From: Lysobacteraceae bacterium
Lineage (GTDB): Bacteria > Pseudomonadota > Gammaproteobacteria > Xanthomonadales > Rhodanobacteraceae
Direction: 5' to 3'
Assembly (NCBI GenBank): GCA_028866435.1
Contig: JAGWIC010000027.1
Span: 1-36,480 of the forward strand
Length of the DNA stretch: 36,480 nucleotides
The position numbers and the translations under genes were made by a program. Each line of letters opens with the position of its first letter. Within the stretch, counting starts at the first letter, position 1. Positions 1 through 7,945 of the stretch are shown here, in pieces. Under the pieces are notes generated by a model that was given only the letters and a program-made list of their open reading frames with translations, had not been told where the DNA came from and searched no databases.

Positions 1-1247
1 TGGACCAGGATGCCGGCATCGCGTGCCAGCGAGGCGGGATGGCAGGAGACGTAGACGACGCGGCGGGTCTGCTTGTGCGGCAGGTAGTCCAGCACCTTGT
101 CGGCGCCCGCGCGCGGCGGATCGAGCAGGATCTTGTCCCACGGCTGCCGCGCCCAGTCGCTGCTGCGCTGGTCCTCGAACAGGTTGGCGACGTGGAACCG
201 GGCGTTGCCGATGCCGTTGCGCGCGGCGTTCTGCGCGGCGCGCTCGACCAGGCCATGCTCGCCCTCCACGCCGACCACTTCGGCCACCCGGCGGGCGATC
301 GGCAAGGTGAAATTGCCCAGCCCGCAGAACAGGTCGAGCACCCGGTCGCCCGGTTGCGGGTCGAGCAGCTCCAGCGTGCGCGCCATCATCAGCCGGTTCA
401 TGCCGGCGTTGACCTGGACGAAATCCAGCGGCTCGAATTCCAGCTCGACATCATCCACGCGCGCATCGTCGCCGCCGATGCGGAAGGCCAGCCGCGGCTG
501 CTCGGGCCACAGCGGATGCACGCTGCTGTTGCCGCCGGGCTGCAGGTAGATCGCCAGGCCGTGTTGCTGGCCGAAGCCGGCAAGCGCCGCCCGGTCGTGC
601 TCGCTCAACGGTTGCATGTGGCGAAACACCAGGGCCATGGTGTCGTCGCCGGCGGCGAATTCGATCTGCGGCATGGTGTCGACGGCCTCGAGGGTGCTGA
701 GCAGTTCGGCCAGCAAGCCCACCTTGGGGCCGAGCGCCGGGTGCATCACCTCGCAGTGCTGGATGTCGGCGACGAAACGCGGGTTCTGCTCTTCGCGGAA
801 GCCGACCAGCACGCGGCCCTTCTTCATCACGTTGCGCACCGACAGGCGGCCCTTGCGGCGATAGCCCCAGGGCTCACCGGTCAATGGCGCCAGCCAGCTG
901 GCCGGCTCAACCTTGCCGATGCGCTCGAAATTGTCGGCCAGCACCCGCTGCTTGGCCGCGATCTGCGAGGCCGCGTCCAGATGCTGCAGCGAGCAACCGC
1001 TGCATTGTTCGAAATGCCGGCAGCGCGGCGCCACCCGATGCGGCGAAGGCGTGAGCACCTCGACCACCTCGGCCTCGTCGAAATGGCGATGCCGCTTGCG
1101 CAGCCGCGCGATCACCTGCTCGCCGAGCAATCCACCGCTGATGAACACCGTCTTGCCATCGACGCGGGCCACGCCGCGACCGTCATGACCGAGGTCGGTG
1201 ACGGTCGCCTCGAAGGGCTTCGGGGAAACGCTGTTGGATCGGGACAT
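1..1247 (-). CDS. rlmD: 23S rRNA (uracil-1939-C5)-methyltransferase RlmD, partial (3' end beyond window)
   Basis: This enzyme methylates U1939 of 23S rRNA at carbon 5 using S-adenosylmethionine. About 415 codons are visible; the C-terminal few tens of residues lie left of the window. The start is the ATG at 1247, giving MSRSNSVSPKPFEATVTDLG, the beginning of a TRAM RNA-binding domain. About 70-80 residues in, a C-x5-C-x2-C pattern (CRHFEQCSGC) forms part of the 4Fe-4S site of the RlmD/RumA family. Near the left edge the frame reads YVSCHPASLARDAGIL, the signature containing the catalytic cysteine of TrmA/RlmD methyltransferases. The gene points the same way as the following lipoprotein gene, 82 bases away. 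An unbroken minus-strand frame and three family signatures make the call firm; RlmC is less likely given the TRAM domain and cluster. Confidence 0.95.
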   Translation of the reverse strand, partial: MSRSNSVSPKPFEATVTDLGHDGRGVARVDGKTVFISGGLLGEQVIARLRKRHRHFDEAEVVEVLTPSPHRVAPRCRHFEQCSGCSLQHLDAASQIAAKQRVLADNFERIGKVEPASWLAPLTGEPWGYRRKGRLSVRNVMKKGRVLVGFREEQNPRFVADIQHCEVMHPALGPKVGLLAELLSTLEAVDTMPQIEFAAGDDTMALVFRHMQPLSEHDRAALAGFGQQHGLAIYLQPGGNSSVHPLWPEQPRLAFRIGGDDARVDDVELEFEPLDFVQVNAGMNRLMMARTLELLDPQPGDRVLDLFCGLGNFTLPIARRVAEVVGVEGEHGLVERAAQNAARNGIGNARFHVANLFEDQRSSDWARQPWDKILLDPPRAGADKVLDYLPHKQTRRVVYVSCHPASLARDAGILV

Positions 1248-1329
1248 GGCGCACGATGGGCAAGGATTGGCCGCCGATTATCACAGATCGGCCGACGCTC
1301 CGCCGCGGCGAGGGTGCCGACGCCGGCGA

Positions 1330-1938
1330 TCATTTTTGCTGCCAGGCGCCCGCGGCGTTCTGGTAGTACCAGCCTGGGTGCGCCTTCTCGATCCAGCCCT
1401 TGGCGAAGGTGGCGCGGATCTGCGCCTCCCACTCGGGATGGTTGTTGGCATTGGCGACCTCGCGATACAGCTCGGTGCGATCGCGGTTCTCGTCGGCCAC
1501 CGTGGCGTTGGCCTGCGCACGCTCGCTCAGCGGCACCTTGGCGGCATCGCGCATGGCGACCATGCCGTCGCGGGTAAAGCCCACCGCGCCACTGTCGAGC
1601 AACCGGCCCAGCGACCCCTGGAAGCGCTCCTGCATGCGGCGGCTGATGGCGGCGGTGGCGCTGGTCTGGATGCGGATGTCCGGCACGTCGGCCGCCTGCG
1701 CGGCGGGAATCAGCAGGTCGAGCAGCATCGCCGAGGGCTGCGAGCCCGCGTTGCCGGGCGCGGGCTTGTGCTCTTTCACCGTCGGGGCGGCCTCGGCGCC
1801 CGCCGGACCGATCACGTTGCCGATGAACTGGTCGGCGGCCTTCTGCGCGGCGGCCTCGGGAAAGTACACGTTGATGGTGACGCAACCGACCAACGCCATC
1901 GCCAGCGAGGTCAGAAAGACATAGGCGAGCTTGCGCAT
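1330..1938 (-). CDS. ydbL: YdbL-family (DUF1318) lipoprotein
   Basis: A 202-residue predicted lipoprotein. The N-terminus MRKLAYVFLTSLAMALVGC is a signal peptide ending in lipobox LVGC (Cys19), followed by VTINVYFPEAAAQKAADQFI. The C-terminal half carries the DUF1318 pattern, ending in an AHPGWYYQNAAGAWQQK-type tail as in E. coli YdbL. The ATG at 1938 was chosen because it begins the signal peptide and has GGAG upstream; a longer frame to 2010 adds 24 non-signal residues. It follows the YdbH-like gene after 49 bases, so the two are probably co-transcribed. In E. coli the operon is ydbH-ynbE-ydbL, where YnbE is a separate small lipoprotein and YdbL a soluble periplasmic protein. Here no separate ynbE frame fits between the genes, and the DUF1318 protein itself carries the lipid anchor. 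Confidence 0.85.
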   Translation of the reverse strand: MRKLAYVFLTSLAMALVGCVTINVYFPEAAAQKAADQFIGNVIGPAGAEAAPTVKEHKPAPGNAGSQPSAMLLDLLIPAAQAADVPDIRIQTSATAAISRRMQERFQGSLGRLLDSGAVGFTRDGMVAMRDAAKVPLSERAQANATVADENRDRTELYREVANANNHPEWEAQIRATFAKGWIEKAHPGWYYQNAAGAWQQK

Positions 1939-1987
1939 GATGTACTCCAGCTGGTGATCGGGTTGAAAGGGTCGATGCGGTGCGGAC

Positions 1988-4012
1988 TCAATGGATTTGC
2001 GGCGGCGCACCGTTCACCGCATCGCGCAGGCGGCGCACCAGGGTCGACCAGTCGACCTGGGTCTGGTGGCCGATCACCTGCAATCGCGGCAGGCCGCTGC
2101 CTTCGACAATGGTGTAGCCATCGCCGGCGGGCTCCAGCCCGCCCATCTTGCATACGGTACCCTGCAACCGGCAGCTGAGGCCAATCTGCTTGTAGCCGAA
2201 GGTCTTGAAGAACTTCAGCATCACCCCCTGCAGGCCGCCGGCGATGCCGCCGCCACCGACCGAGGTGAGGTTGTTCACCGCGCGCTGGCTGATGCGGCCG
2301 CCGCTGCCGGCCAGCAGGCTGGCGTTGAACGCGACCGGGCTCCAGTCGACCAGGCGCAGGTCGTTGATCGAGCCGTCGAGACGGCCGGTGATGCTGCCGA
2401 AATCGAACACGCTGGTGATCGCGGCGAGATCGAGCTGGCTCAGCGCGATGTCGCCGCTCAGCACCGGGCTGGCGCCGAACGGGTTCTGCACCGAAAGCCG
2501 GGTGATGTCCGCGAAACCACCGAACAGGCTGGCCGAAAGGCCGCCGTCCAGTTCGAAGTGGTCGCCGACCCAGCGCAGCGAAGGAATCGCCCCGCCCAGC
2601 GTGCCCGGGAACGCCGGCCAGCCCATGGCCTGGCTGAAGGCCGCCATGTCGACCCCGGTGACCACCAGCGACGTCGCCAGCCGCTCGCCTTTCACCGCCG
2701 CCGGACGCCAATCGAGCGTACCGATGCGCAACTGCCCCTTGAATACCGGCACCAGCAGCGGCTGCTGCAGGCTGAGCGTGCCGTCGCGGCTCTTCCAGCG
2801 CGACTGCGCCGCGCCATTGTCGACGTGGTAGAACTGCAGGCTGCGCCAGCCGAGGCTGGTCGGCGGGCGCTCGCCCTGGGCCGACCAATCCAGCCCACCG
2901 ACCAGGCCATCGACCGCCAGGTGGCCATCGGCATCGGCGAGATCCAGCCCGTCGGTATTGAATTCGAAGCTGCGCGGGCCATCGGCGCGCAGGTCCAGGC
3001 GGCCGCTCAGGTCGCCCGCGGTGCGCATGTCGCGCAGCCCCAGCGCACTCAGCCAGGCTTGCCCATAACGCTCGTAGGCCGCCGGGAAGCTCGCATGCAG
3101 GTGCTCCAGGCGCAACGATTTCAGTTGGTTCCTGGCGTCGAACGCGAGGGCGCCATCGAGCTGCAGCGCATCCGGATCGTTGACCCGCAGCCGACTGAGT
3201 TCGACCGCGCCGTCCTTGACGCCGGCATGCAGGCCCAGTTGCACCGCATGGGCGGGCAGCTTCGCGTAGATCGGTCCGAGCAGCAGTTCGCCGCCCCGCA
3301 GGCTGCTGTCCAGATCGACCTGGGCCGAGCCGCTGGTGGTGTCCAGGTCGAAGCGGCCGCTGCCGCCCAGCTGCTGCCCGGCCAGGGTGCCGCTGGGCGT
3401 ATCGAAGCCGAGGCCGGTCAGGCTGAATTGCCCGGACGACTGCAGCCCGCTGCTGCGAACGTCCAGCGCCAGCTCGGCATCGAGCTTGCCGCCGGTGGCA
3501 TGGCCCGACCACACCGTGCCCAGCAAGCCCTGCAGCCAGGTGGCGGGCAGGTTGTCCAGCTTGATCTGGGCATGGGTCGGCTGATCCAGCGGCAACGCCG
3601 CGCTGGTCAGCGCGCTGCCCTGGCTCAGGTCGATCTGCAGCGTATTGGAAGCTTCGCTCACCACCACCCGGACCTGGGCATTGCTGAACGCCGCGCCGGG
3701 GGCACCGGCCAGGCGCGCCTTGGCATCCAGTATCCAGCGCAGGCGTTCGTCGCGCTGCAGGTCGCCGCTGAGGCTCAGGCCCAGCCGCCGCCACCCCATC
3801 GCCGGCACATCGACCTGCCCCGCGTGCAACTGCACGTGTACCGCGCCGGCCGCGCCGTCGCCGAGGGTGACCGTCACCGCCTGCAGATGCACGCCAGGCA
3901 GGCTGATCGACCTGGCCGCCAGCACCATGTCCGCCCGCGCGGCCGGTATCCGCACGATGGCGAGCAGCAGTGCACAGCACGGCAACAAAAGATGGCTTGA
4001 AGTCAGGCGCAT
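1988..4012 (-). CDS. ydbH: YdbH-like AsmA-family envelope protein
   Basis: A 674-residue protein starting MRLTSSHLLLPCCALLLAIV, an N-terminal signal or anchor of hydrophobic residues ending near ARA (about residue 27). The remainder is rich in alternating polar/apolar strands with repeated D-x-L-D and L-x-G-x-L-x-x-D patterns, typical of AsmA-like beta-structured lipid-transport proteins. The C-terminus contains LSCRLQGTVCKMGG, a two-cysteine segment resembling the conserved end of YdbH (PF11739, named dicarboxylate transport in older databases). In E. coli YdbH works with TamB and YhdP in moving phospholipids to the outer membrane. An in-frame TTG at 4030 would add six residues, but the ATG at 4012 starts the signal sequence directly. 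The protein is shorter than the 879-residue E. coli YdbH. It is paired with the downstream DUF1318 lipoprotein, which supports the assignment. Confidence 0.82.
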   Translation of the reverse strand: MRLTSSHLLLPCCALLLAIVRIPAARADMVLAARSISLPGVHLQAVTVTLGDGAAGAVHVQLHAGQVDVPAMGWRRLGLSLSGDLQRDERLRWILDAKARLAGAPGAAFSNAQVRVVVSEASNTLQIDLSQGSALTSAALPLDQPTHAQIKLDNLPATWLQGLLGTVWSGHATGGKLDAELALDVRSSGLQSSGQFSLTGLGFDTPSGTLAGQQLGGSGRFDLDTTSGSAQVDLDSSLRGGELLLGPIYAKLPAHAVQLGLHAGVKDGAVELSRLRVNDPDALQLDGALAFDARNQLKSLRLEHLHASFPAAYERYGQAWLSALGLRDMRTAGDLSGRLDLRADGPRSFEFNTDGLDLADADGHLAVDGLVGGLDWSAQGERPPTSLGWRSLQFYHVDNGAAQSRWKSRDGTLSLQQPLLVPVFKGQLRIGTLDWRPAAVKGERLATSLVVTGVDMAAFSQAMGWPAFPGTLGGAIPSLRWVGDHFELDGGLSASLFGGFADITRLSVQNPFGASPVLSGDIALSQLDLAAITSVFDFGSITGRLDGSINDLRLVDWSPVAFNASLLAGSGGRISQRAVNNLTSVGGGGIAGGLQGVMLKFFKTFGYKQIGLSCRLQGTVCKMGGLEPAGDGYTIVEGSGLPRLQVIGHQTQVDWSTLVRRLRDAVNGAPPQIH

Positions 4013-4036
4013 GTCGGGCCATTCTGCCAAATTACG

Positions 4037-4813
4037 ATGAACGATACGGATTTCGTCATGACCAGCCCCCCCTGCGGTTCAGGACCGTTGCCGGCCAGGC
4101 CGATTTTCCCGCGCGTGCTGGTCGCCGACGACGACCCCACCAGTTGCCGCTTCCTGTGTGACGGCCTGCGTTCGCTGGGCGCCGAGGCGGAGGCCAGCTC
4201 GAGCAGCAGCGGCGCGCTGGAGCGGGCGCGCCGGCAGGCATTCGACCTGCTGCTGCTGGATTGCCGCATGCCCGGTGGCGGCGCGCTGCACATCCTCGAC
4301 GAGCTGCGCCGGGACAGGCGCGCTGCGTCCGCCGGCAGTACCGCGGTGGCGACCAGCGCCGAGCTGGAAGCGGATGATCGCCGCCGGCTGCTGCGCGCCG
4401 GTTTCAGCGACACCCTGCTCAAACCCTGCCAGCTGGCCGATCTGCAGCGCGTGCTGGCCATCGTGCGGGGGGAGGTCCCGGCGCAGGCGATGCTGGACGA
4501 CCGGGCGGGGCTCAGCAGCAGCGGCGATGCCGCCACCATGCGGGCGCTGCGCGGCTTGCTGCGCGACGAGTTGCTGCTGCTGCAGCGCGAGCTGGATGCA
4601 CTCGCCACCGACCGCGCCGGCTTCGCCGAGCGACTGCACCGCCTGCGCTCGTCATGCGGCTTCTGCGGCGCCACCGCGCTGGCGGAACAAGCCGCCGCCC
4701 TGCAGCAGCCGCTGTCGCAGCACGCACCGGCGCCGGCGGCGCTGGAACGCTTCCGCCAGACGCTGCAGGCGACGCTGCAGGCGCTGAATGGCCAGCAGCA
4801 GCCCGGGCGGTAG
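4037..4813 (+). CDS. Response regulator receiver protein with C-terminal HPt-like domain
   Basis: A 258-residue protein with two modules. Residues about 26-143 form a receiver domain: acidic pocket D31-D33, phosphoacceptor D75 in LLLLDCRMPGGG, a Thr/Ser position at T106-S107, and K129 in LLKP. Residues about 165-250 are helical and contain RLHRLRSSCGFCGA, which matches the histidine phosphotransfer pattern H-x-L-(K/R)-x-S-x-x-x-G with H201 as likely phosphohistidine. No output or kinase domain is present, so it is probably an intermediate in a phosphorelay whose kinase is elsewhere. The ATG at 4037 is used; a second ATG at 4058 is possible since neither has a clear ribosome binding site. It is divergent from the YdbH-like gene (24 bases between starts) and convergent with recO. 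The receiver call is sure; the HPt call is good but rests on one motif. Confidence 0.85.
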   Translation: MNDTDFVMTSPPCGSGPLPARPIFPRVLVADDDPTSCRFLCDGLRSLGAEAEASSSSSGALERARRQAFDLLLLDCRMPGGGALHILDELRRDRRAASAGSTAVATSAELEADDRRRLLRAGFSDTLLKPCQLADLQRVLAIVRGEVPAQAMLDDRAGLSSSGDAATMRALRGLLRDELLLLQRELDALATDRAGFAERLHRLRSSCGFCGATALAEQAAALQQPLSQHAPAPAALERFRQTLQATLQALNGQQQPGR

Positions 4814-4887
4814 CCAGGACAGTATTCCGGCCCATCCTGGCGCCGGGGACGACGAAGCGGCGGACGGGTCGGGCGCCGGCACGATTT

Positions 4888-5613
4888 CTAGCGCTCAGGC
4901 TCCTGCCGCCGCGACACCGCCATCGACAGCACCCGCCAGGCGCGCAGCTCGGCGCCGCCGAGGTGGAAGCGGATGACCTCGCGCATCATGTCGCGCAACG
5001 CCTTCAGGCCGACGTTGTCGGGCATCACGTCCCGATCCAGCGCCAGCAGGTCCGCGCCACGCAAGGCACCGGGGTGGCCGGCGGCACAGGCCACCGCTCC
5101 TTGCTCGACCCGGTAGCGATAGCTGCCTTCGGGCGACAGCGGCTCGCCGCTGTCGGCGTCGTGGCCCAACTGCAGGGCGTAGCCGTTGGCCGCCAGCAGG
5201 TCGCGCTCGAAGCGGCGCAGGCTCCATCCCAGCGACGCGCCGGCGGCCAGACGCTGCAGCGTTCGCGCATAGGCGTCGAACAGCGCGGTCGACGGGTCCT
5301 GCCGCTCGGTCAGCCGCACCACCAGTTCGTTGAGATAAAGCCCGGCGAGGCTGACATCACCGGTCAGCCGCAGCGTGTTGCCGGTCGCCTCGACCGCCGT
5401 GAGCGTGGCCATCTCGCCACGCAGCAGCAGGTCCATCGCCAGCGGCTGGAACGGCTCGAGCTGGGCCCGCCGCAAGCGCGCCCGCTCGCCCCTCACGCCG
5501 CGCGCCACCACGCCCAGCCGGCCGTGTTCGCGGGTCAGGCATTCCAGCAGCAGCGAGGTCTCGCGATAGGCTCGCGCGTGCAGGACGAAGGCGGCTTGCT
5601 GTTCGATGCGCAT
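4888..5613 (-). CDS. recO: DNA repair protein RecO
   Basis: A 241-residue protein, the normal size for RecO, which with RecR loads RecA onto SSB-coated single-stranded DNA in the RecFOR pathway. The N-terminus, MRIEQQAAFVLHARAYRETS, starts the OB-fold; the following segment, LLLECLTREHGRLGVVARGVRG, is the family signature around residues 23-44. The C-terminal part is helical, ending in LRAWRVLSMAVSRRQEPER. The ATG at 5613 is chosen because the frame upstream (to 5772) is built from the intergenic GAATCCC repeat and the end of era, not family sequence. It lies just downstream of era, as in many gammaproteobacteria (rnc-era-recO), and is probably the last gene of the lepA/lepB operon. No zinc-binding cysteine cluster is evident, as is common in proteobacterial RecO. 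Confidence 0.94.
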   Translation of the reverse strand: MRIEQQAAFVLHARAYRETSLLLECLTREHGRLGVVARGVRGERARLRRAQLEPFQPLAMDLLLRGEMATLTAVEATGNTLRLTGDVSLAGLYLNELVVRLTERQDPSTALFDAYARTLQRLAAGASLGWSLRRFERDLLAANGYALQLGHDADSGEPLSPEGSYRYRVEQGAVACAAGHPGALRGADLLALDRDVMPDNVGLKALRDMMREVIRFHLGGAELRAWRVLSMAVSRRQEPER

Positions 5614-5632
5614 GGCTTGATGGGCGGGATGG

Positions 5633-5698
5633 GGGATTCGTAACAGCCTTGAGGCCTGGCGCGCTCCTGCGAATCCCGAATCCCGAATCCCGAATCCC
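5633..5698. repeat. Heptanucleotide tandem repeat (GAATCCC)x4 with upstream inverted copy
   Basis: Between era and recO there are four perfect tandem copies of GAATCCC at 5671-5698. The reverse complement of the unit, GGGATTCG, occurs once at 5633-5640, so the transcript of either strand can fold a short stem with a loop of about 30 bases. Similar GGGATTC runs are remembered from intergenic regions of Xanthomonadaceae; this is recall and was not searched here. Confidence 0.9.
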
Positions 5699-5702
5699 GG
5701 CT

Positions 5703-6635
5703 CTAATCGGTATAGCCGAATTTCTTCAGCATGTTCTCGTCGTCGACCCAGCCCTCGCGAACCTTGACCCACAACTTCAGGAACACCTTGCGCTCGAACA
5801 TGCGCTCCATGCGCCGGCGCGCGCTGCTGCCGATCGACTTCAGCTGGGCGCCGCCATGGCCGATCACGATGGCCTTCTGGCCGTCGCGTTCCACCCAGAT
5901 GACCGCGTGGATCTCGGCAATGCCGTCGGGGCGATCGTTGAACTGCTCGATCTCCACCGTGGTGGCATAGGGCAGTTCCTGGTCGAGCCGCAGCATGAGC
6001 TGCTCGCGCACCATTTCGGCGGCCAGGAAGCGTTCGCTGCGATCGGTGATCTCGTCCTCGCCATAGACCGGCGCCTGCACCGGCAGCCGCGCCAGGATGG
6101 CCTGCTCCAGATCCTTCAGGCCCTGCTCCTTGAGCGCACTGACGTAGTGGATTTCGTCATACGCATGCGTCGCCACCAACTCGGCCACGAACGGCAGCAT
6201 CACGGTCTTGTCCTTGTTCAGGTCGACCTTGTTGATGACCAGCAGGCGCGGCGACGATTGCTCGAGCAGGGCGCTGTAAAGCACCTCGTCCTCGTCGGTG
6301 AACCGGCCGGCCTCGATCACCTGCACCACCAGGTCCACGTCGCTGATCGCCGAGCGCGCCGCGCGGTTGAGGCTGCGGTTCATCGCGCGCTTGGCGCCGC
6401 GGTGCAGGCCCGGCGTGTCGACATACATGACCTGCCCGGCCTCGCTGGTGCTGATGCCGAGGATGCGGTGCCGGGTGGTTTGCGGCCGCGGGCTGATGAT
6501 CGACAGGCGAAAGCCGATCAGCGCGTTGAGCAGGGTCGACTTGCCGACGTTCGGGCGGCCGGCGATGGCCACCGTGCCGCAACGGAAATCTTCATGCGGC
6601 AAGATGCCGGTCGCGGGGTCCAGGGGGGTATGCAT
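5703..6635 (-). CDS. era: GTPase Era
   Basis: Era is an essential GTPase that binds 16S rRNA near its 3' end during 30S maturation. The 310-residue protein has G1 GRPNVGKS (residues 26-33), switch region SPRPQTTRHR, G3 DTPG, G4 NKVD, and a C-terminal KH domain with the motif IVIGHGGAQLKSIGSSAR before the RKVFLKLWVKV strand. The ATG at 6635 gives MHTPLDPATGILPHEDFRCG, a slightly extended N-terminus; a longer frame to 6713 is intergenic in character. It follows rnc by about 115 bases and precedes recO, the conserved rnc-era-recO arrangement linking rRNA processing with ribosome assembly. Nothing is missing from the family's functional motifs. Confidence 0.97.
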   Translation of the reverse strand: MHTPLDPATGILPHEDFRCGTVAIAGRPNVGKSTLLNALIGFRLSIISPRPQTTRHRILGISTSEAGQVMYVDTPGLHRGAKRAMNRSLNRAARSAISDVDLVVQVIEAGRFTDEDEVLYSALLEQSSPRLLVINKVDLNKDKTVMLPFVAELVATHAYDEIHYVSALKEQGLKDLEQAILARLPVQAPVYGEDEITDRSERFLAAEMVREQLMLRLDQELPYATTVEIEQFNDRPDGIAEIHAVIWVERDGQKAIVIGHGGAQLKSIGSSARRRMERMFERKVFLKLWVKVREGWVDDENMLKKFGYTD

Positions 6636-6749
6636 GACGTCGGCTGCTCGGCAAGTCGGATGGCAAGTGTAGTGCTTCGGCGCGACCGGCATGCCCGTCG
6701 CCGGCGCGCTCACCGCCCCCGCGCCGGCGCCGTCGGCGGAGCCGGGGCT

Positions 6750-7409
6750 TCAAGGTTTGCGCTGCTGTTCCAGCAATTGGCCCAGTACGGTCTCGGCGGC
6801 GTCCTGCTCGGCGGCACGACGGCTGACGCCACTGGCCTCGGCCGACAGCGGCAACGGCTCGCTGATGCTGCAGCTGACGTCGAAGGTCTTGGCGTGATCC
6901 TCGCCATGGCTGGCGGTGAGCTCGTACTGCGGCAGCGGCCAGCCTCCCCCCTGCAAATGCTCCTGCAGCCGGGTCTTGGCGTCCTTGGAGGAGCGCCGCA
7001 ACGCCACGATGCGCTCGCCGAACAGCTCGCGCACAACCCGCCGGCAGGCGTCAAAGCCGCTGTCCAGGTAGATCGCCGCCAGCAACGCCTCGAACGCATC
7101 GGCCAGGATCGAGTCGCGCCGGAAGCCGCCGGTCTTCAGCTCGCCGGCACCGAGCTTGAGGTCGTCGCCCAGCTCGAGGTCGCGCGCCACCACCGCCAGC
7201 GCCTGGCCATTGACCAGCTGCGCCCGCAGCCGCGAGAGCTCGCCCTCGTTCGACTTCGGATGCGCCTCGTACAGCATCTCGGCGACGATCACCCCCAGCA
7301 GGGCATCGCCGAGGAACTCCAGCCGCTCGTTGTTTGGCTTGCCGATGCTGCGGTGGGTGAGCGCCAGTTGCGCCAGCGCCGGGTCGCGGAAACCATAGTT
7401 CAGCTTCAA
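6750..7409 (-). CDS. rnc: Ribonuclease III
   Basis: RNase III cleaves double-stranded RNA, including the rRNA precursor. The 219-residue protein has the catalytic signature ERLEFLGDALLG (residues 28-39), with the metal-binding acidic residues E31 and D35, and a C-terminal double-stranded-RNA-binding domain beginning near DAKTRLQEHLQG and ending in a basic helix with GVSRRAAEQDAAETVLGQLL. The start is a TTG at 7409: the frame upstream holds only one sense codon before a stop, so no ATG alternative exists without losing the first helix. That stop is the TAA of the upstream DUF4845 gene (7413-7415), three bases before the TTG, which suggests translational coupling to it. It precedes era as usual. 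Confidence 0.96.
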   Translation of the reverse strand: MKLNYGFRDPALAQLALTHRSIGKPNNERLEFLGDALLGVIVAEMLYEAHPKSNEGELSRLRAQLVNGQALAVVARDLELGDDLKLGAGELKTGGFRRDSILADAFEALLAAIYLDSGFDACRRVVRELFGERIVALRRSSKDAKTRLQEHLQGGGWPLPQYELTASHGEDHAKTFDVSCSISEPLPLSAEASGVSRRAAEQDAAETVLGQLLEQQRKP

Positions 7410-7412
7410 GAA

Positions 7413-7796
7413 TTACTGGCCCACGTTGCCCGCCAACGGCACGCTCTTGTTGAAGTGCAGCAGGAAGTCGATGTTGTACATGAACGGAATCTGCTTGTCG
7501 TAGCTGACCTGCAGCGTGCTGCCGCCGCCCGGTTCGCGCTGGATCGTGATGTCGCTGGGCTTGATGGTGGCGTCATCGACGTACTGGAAGCCCATCTTGA
7601 ACATCAGGTCGCGGCGGATGTCGTCCAGTGACTTGCCATTGGTCCCTTCGGTGGCAATCTGGTTCATCGCCTTGCTCACCCCCATGTATTCGGAGTACGA
7701 AGGCAACAGCTTCATCGCCATGAAGACGAAAAAGCCGACGACGACCATGATGATCAGGAACCCGATCAGGGTGACGCCCGTCTGCTTCGATTTCAT
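7413..7796 (-). CDS. DUF4845 family membrane protein
   Basis: A 127-residue protein with a single N-terminal transmembrane segment (about residues 8-28: TLIGFLIIMVVVGFFVFMAM) preceded by basic residues MKSKQ, resembling a type IV pilin-like signal anchor without a clear prepilin cleavage glycine-glutamate. The rest is a small soluble domain, probably periplasmic. The gene sits between lepB and rnc, the conserved place for DUF4845 proteins in gammaproteobacteria; the function is not known. GAGGGAC upstream of the ATG at 7796 is a good ribosome binding site. Its stop lies three bases ahead of the rnc TTG start. Family assignment rests on position, size and the N-terminal pattern. Confidence 0.88.
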   Translation of the reverse strand: MKSKQTGVTLIGFLIIMVVVGFFVFMAMKLLPSYSEYMGVSKAMNQIATEGTNGKSLDDIRRDLMFKMGFQYVDDATIKPSDITIQREPGGGSTLQVSYDKQIPFMYNIDFLLHFNKSVPLAGNVGQ

Positions 7797-7945
7797 AGTC
7801 CCTCGCTATGCCGCCGCAGCGGCTTGCCTGTGTGCTGGTGGATCGTGGCGATTATGCCCGCGCATGCTCGCCATGTTGAATCATTTGTGCGGGTCGGCGC
7901 AATCCGCCGCCGCTGGCCCGGCCGCCCCGTCCCGGTGCCACGAAC

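Noticed and set aside
1991-4000. Long plus-strand frame opposite the YdbH-like gene
   Set aside because: Only the minus strand has a signal peptide and the YdbH C-terminal motif; the plus frame has neither a ribosome binding site nor a recognisable domain.
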